Notes under the pieces: model-generated
What the model was told of the DNA's origin: nothing
The model's database searches: none
Seen by the model: only the letters and a program-made list of their open reading frames with translations
Part shown: piece by piece, positions 61,468-64,000 of the stretch
How positions within the stretch are numbered: the first letter of the stretch is position 1
Layout of the letters: each line of letters opens with the position of its first letter
Made by a program: the position numbers and the translations under genes
Origin: Rhabdothermincola salaria
GTDB lineage: Bacteria; Actinomycetota; Acidimicrobiia; Acidimicrobiales; Acidimicrobilacustridaceae
Length of the DNA: 64,000 nucleotides
Assembly: GCF_021246445.1 (NCBI RefSeq)
Contig: NZ_JAJQXW010000002.1
Coordinates: 1 to 64,000, forward strand
Direction of reading: 5' to 3'

Positions 61468-62811
61468 TCATCCGGCCGCGTTGTTGCTGGGCCACTCCGG
61501 GCGGTGGTAGCCGTCGAAGCGCAGCTCGCCGCCGCGCAGCTCCCGGATGGTGAGGAAGTCGCCCTTGTAGCCCTTGTGATCGTAGGGGCCGAACTGCACG
61601 TAGCAGCCCGGGCCACCGTTGGTGGCCGGCATCCAGCGGATCTTCTCGAGGCCCTCCTTCACCCAGCGCGGATGGGGGATGGCGGCGTTGGCGATGCCGT
61701 GGATGGCGGCCCGGGCGGTGTCGTAGGCGAGGGCGATGACCACGTTGCCGGTCTTGCGGCCGAAGCGCTTCTGGAACCGTTCGATCAGGGCGTTGTAGTT
61801 GGGGTTGGCCCCGTCCTCACCGAGCTGGTCGACCCCGTGCCAGCCCTCGAGGCCCTCGGCCCACTTGTTGGAGTTCGAATAGAACATGAAGGCGGTGCCC
61901 ATGACGCGGGGCGGATCCCAGTCGATGGCCTTGAACGCCTCGGCGAAGTGGAACGTGGCGTAGCCGTAGCCCCCGTAGTAGATGCCCTCGACACCGAGGT
62001 CGCGCATCATGGCGAGGTCGTCGGCGAGCCCCACCGGGTTGGGCTCGAGCTTCACCTCACGCACGACGGACATGCCCTGGCGCAGAGCCTCGTCGCGGAA
62101 GTAGTCGGCGTAGTCCTTGCCGGACGAGCCCGCCTCCCAGAACAGGCCGACCTTCTCGTGGCCCTGGGCGGCCAGCCACTGCGCGCACATCACGCCCTCG
62201 GTGGGGATGTCGCCGTTGGCGACGGTGAAGTTGTACTCCGAGGCGTACTTGTGGGCGCCCGTCCAGCCGATGCAGGCCACGCCGAGCTCGTTGGCGGTGT
62301 CCTGCACCACCAGGCAGTTGTCGGAGATCATCGGCCCGAGCACGACCACGCAGCCCTGCTCGACGAGCCACGTGTAGCCGTCGATGACCTTGCGGTAGTT
62401 CTCACGAGGGAGGCCGCGCGCGTCGGCGATGACGAGCTGGACGGGGCTGCGGGCCCACACCCCTTCGTTGAGGGCGTCCTCGATGGCGAGGATGGTCGGA
62501 TCGATCCAGTCGGCGAGCAGCTGGTTGAGGTCCATGTCGATGAGGATCCCGATCTTCACCGGCTCGAAGGGGTCCCCCTGGGTCTGCAGGCCACGCGTCG
62601 GCGGATAGATCGTGATGTTCTGCACGGCGTCGTCGACCGCCGGGCCCCCGCCCTGCCACCAGTACTGGGTGTCGGCCTCGCCGGAGCCCCCCTCGAGGTG
62701 GGCCCGGGTGCCGTGGGCCACGTTGGTGACGGCGCGGTCCTCCTGGGCGATGCCCAGGTCGACCGGGGCCGGGAACATCCGCTGGGCGTACTCGATCTCG
62801 TCGTTGCTCAC
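61468..62811 (-). CDS. Type 1 periplasmic-binding-fold protein without a secretion signal
   Basis: The 447-residue protein resembles branched-chain amino acid/urea-type ABC binding proteins (PVKIGILIDMDLNQLLADW, VVLGPMISDNCLVVQD, GIYYGGYGYATFHFAEAF). Neither the GTG start at 62811 nor the alternative upstream ATG gives a hydrophobic signal or lipobox. No permease or ATPase adjoins. It may be a cytoplasmic ligand sensor, as AmiC is for amides, here next to a TetR gene. An export mechanism I cannot see remains possible. Confidence 0.75.
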   Translation of the reverse strand: MSNDEIEYAQRMFPAPVDLGIAQEDRAVTNVAHGTRAHLEGGSGEADTQYWWQGGGPAVDDAVQNITIYPPTRGLQTQGDPFEPVKIGILIDMDLNQLLADWIDPTILAIEDALNEGVWARSPVQLVIADARGLPRENYRKVIDGYTWLVEQGCVVVLGPMISDNCLVVQDTANELGVACIGWTGAHKYASEYNFTVANGDIPTEGVMCAQWLAAQGHEKVGLFWEAGSSGKDYADYFRDEALRQGMSVVREVKLEPNPVGLADDLAMMRDLGVEGIYYGGYGYATFHFAEAFKAIDWDPPRVMGTAFMFYSNSNKWAEGLEGWHGVDQLGEDGANPNYNALIERFQKRFGRKTGNVVIALAYDTARAAIHGIANAAIPHPRWVKEGLEKIRWMPATNGGPGCYVQFGPYDHKGYKGDFLTIRELRGGELRFDGYHRPEWPSNNAAG

Positions 62812-62897
62812 TGGTTCCCCCGTGCTCGCGACGGCCTCTGCCGCCGAGGTGTGGCGCGGACCCACTCGGCTCCGCGGGCCCGAACGTAGCAGGGTTC

Positions 62898-62909
62898 AGT
62901 CAATTGAGT
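62898..62909. promoter_or_regulatory. Near-perfect palindrome in a divergent promoter gap
   Basis: AGTCAATTGAGT is palindromic except at the second position pair and sits between divergent genes starting at 62811 and 62979. GGTTCA repeats flank it at 62893 and 62913. It is a candidate TetR operator. Confidence 0.4.
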
Positions 62910-62978
62910 TACGGTTCACTCCACGAACGGGTGCGCGCCGCCGCGCACCCCGACTCCAGCCTGTAGGGGGCACCCACC

Positions 62979-64000
62979 ATGCATGCCGACGACCTGATCC
63001 TCATCAGCGTGGACGACCACCTGGTCGAGCCGCCCGACATGTTCGACGACCACACCCCCGCCAAGTGGAAGGACCGCTTCCCCCGCGTCGAGCGCAACGA
63101 CGCCGGCGACGACGTCTGGGTGTTCGAGGGCGCCACCATCCCCAACATCGGCCTCAACGCCGTGGCCGGCCGACCCAAGGAGGAGTACGGCATCGAGCCG
63201 ACGGCCTTCGACGAGATCCGCGAGGGGTGCTGGAACGTCCACGAGCGGGTCAAGGACATGGACGCCGGGGGCGTGCTCGGCTCCATGAACTTCCCGTCCT
63301 TCCCCGCCTTCAGCGGGCGCCTCTTCGCCGCCTGCGACGACAAGGACCTGGCCCTCGACGTGGTGCGGGCCTACAACGACTGGCACGTCGACGAGTGGTG
63401 CGGCGCCTACCCGGACCGCTTCATCCCCATGGGCCTGCCGGTGCTCTGGGACCCCGAGCTGGCCGCGGAGGAGGTCCGTCGTCTGGCGAAGAAGGGCGTG
63501 CACTCGCTCACCTTCACCGAGAACCCCTACACGCTGGGCTACCCGAGCTTCCACAGCGACCACTGGGACCCGCTCTGGAAGGCCGTGTGCGACACCGACA
63601 CCGTGCTGTCGATCCACCTCGGTTCGTCGGGGCAGCTGGCCATCACCGCCCCCGACGCGCCGGTCGACGTCATGATCACCCTGCAGCCCATGAACATCGC
63701 CTACGCGGCGGCGGACCTGCTGTGGTCGCGCATCCCCAAGCAGTTCCCCGACATCAGGATCGCCCTGTCCGAGGGCGGCACCGGCTGGATCCCCTACTTC
63801 CTCGACCGGGCCGACCGCACCTACGACATGCACCACCTCTGGACCGGCCAGGACTTCGGCGACCAGCGGCCGAGCGACATCTTCCGCAAGCACTTCCTCA
63901 CCTGCTTCATCGCCGACCCGGTGGGCGTCGGCCTCCGCGACGAGATCGGCATCGACAACATCGCCTGGGAGCTCGACTACCCGCACTCGGACTCCTCGTG
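62979..64000 (+). CDS. Amidohydrolase family 2 protein, C-terminus outside the window
   Basis: About 340 residues are present. The N-terminal metal strand is LISVDDHLVEPPDMF (again D-x-H, not H-x-H), the middle strand is VLSIHLGSSG, and near the window edge the ELDYPHSDSSW motif is visible. It matches the amidohydrolase at 50967 most closely. GGGGG lies 8 bases before the ATG. The substrate is unknown. It runs off the right edge, so its end and downstream partners cannot be seen. Confidence 0.82.
   Translation, partial: MHADDLILISVDDHLVEPPDMFDDHTPAKWKDRFPRVERNDAGDDVWVFEGATIPNIGLNAVAGRPKEEYGIEPTAFDEIREGCWNVHERVKDMDAGGVLGSMNFPSFPAFSGRLFAACDDKDLALDVVRAYNDWHVDEWCGAYPDRFIPMGLPVLWDPELAAEEVRRLAKKGVHSLTFTENPYTLGYPSFHSDHWDPLWKAVCDTDTVLSIHLGSSGQLAITAPDAPVDVMITLQPMNIAYAAADLLWSRIPKQFPDIRIALSEGGTGWIPYFLDRADRTYDMHHLWTGQDFGDQRPSDIFRKHFLTCFIADPVGVGLRDEIGIDNIAWELDYPHSDSS

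Overview
This window comes from a very GC-rich, gene-dense chromosome with heavy GTG start use and many translationally coupled operons. The gene content fits a high-GC actinobacterium: a DUF222/13E12-type HNH fragment at the left edge, large sets of acyl-CoA dehydrogenases, crotonases and amidohydrolase-2 proteins, FadE34-like and ChsB1-like lipid enzymes, an NDMA-dependent-type alcohol dehydrogenase and MmpL-type RND proteins. Iamia-like Acidimicrobiia are my best guess at the lineage. That is inference from content, because the window holds no rRNA or other phylogenetic marker.

Layout. 1-2 kb: the start of a DUF222 protein, an ECF sigma factor fused to a zinc-finger anti-sigma domain, and a DUF2892 membrane protein. 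2-4 kb: an SDR and a crotonase. 4-7.4 kb: sulfate activation (cysD, fused cysN/cysC) with a divergent Rrf2 regulator. 7.6-11.1 kb: an ectoine/hydroxyectoine-type ABC importer (ehuBCDA) with a strong hairpin after the binding-protein gene. 11-24 kb: mixed housekeeping and accessory genes, namely a zinc-ribbon protein, a PIG-L deacetylase, an SCP2-PhyH oxygenase, an RDD protein with seventeen 9-residue repeats, a cupin, an MDR dehydrogenase, CorA, an MMPL protein, an NDMA-type ADH, DUF2889, an acyl-CoA ligase and a crotonase. 24.8-27.5 kb: a small accessory island with inverted repeats, a Vgb-like propeller lipoprotein, a truncated PIN toxin and a Doc/antitoxin pair. 27.7-64 kb: an almost continuous acyl-CoA catabolic region.

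The catabolic region encodes three acyl-CoA ligases or relatives, acyl-CoA dehydrogenases (one fused FadE34-like, one split pair, one single), five crotonases, MaoC hydratases, 3-hydroxyacyl-CoA-type SDRs, a thiolase, a P450, an aldehyde dehydrogenase, a BKACE-type lyase, two APH-fold kinases and three amidohydrolase-2 proteins. Regulators are GntR/FCD and TetR. Together these look like side-chain and ring-fragment beta-oxidation of a complex lipid such as a sterol or alicyclic acid. The actual substrate cannot be read from sequence.

Two genome-scale signals stand out. Many genes carry a TANNNT-like -10 element ending about six bases before the start codon, which predicts leaderless mRNAs. 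A recurrent AT-rich element (GKATRMMWTATRC) sits in the promoter gaps of four lipid operons, which suggests one shared regulon.
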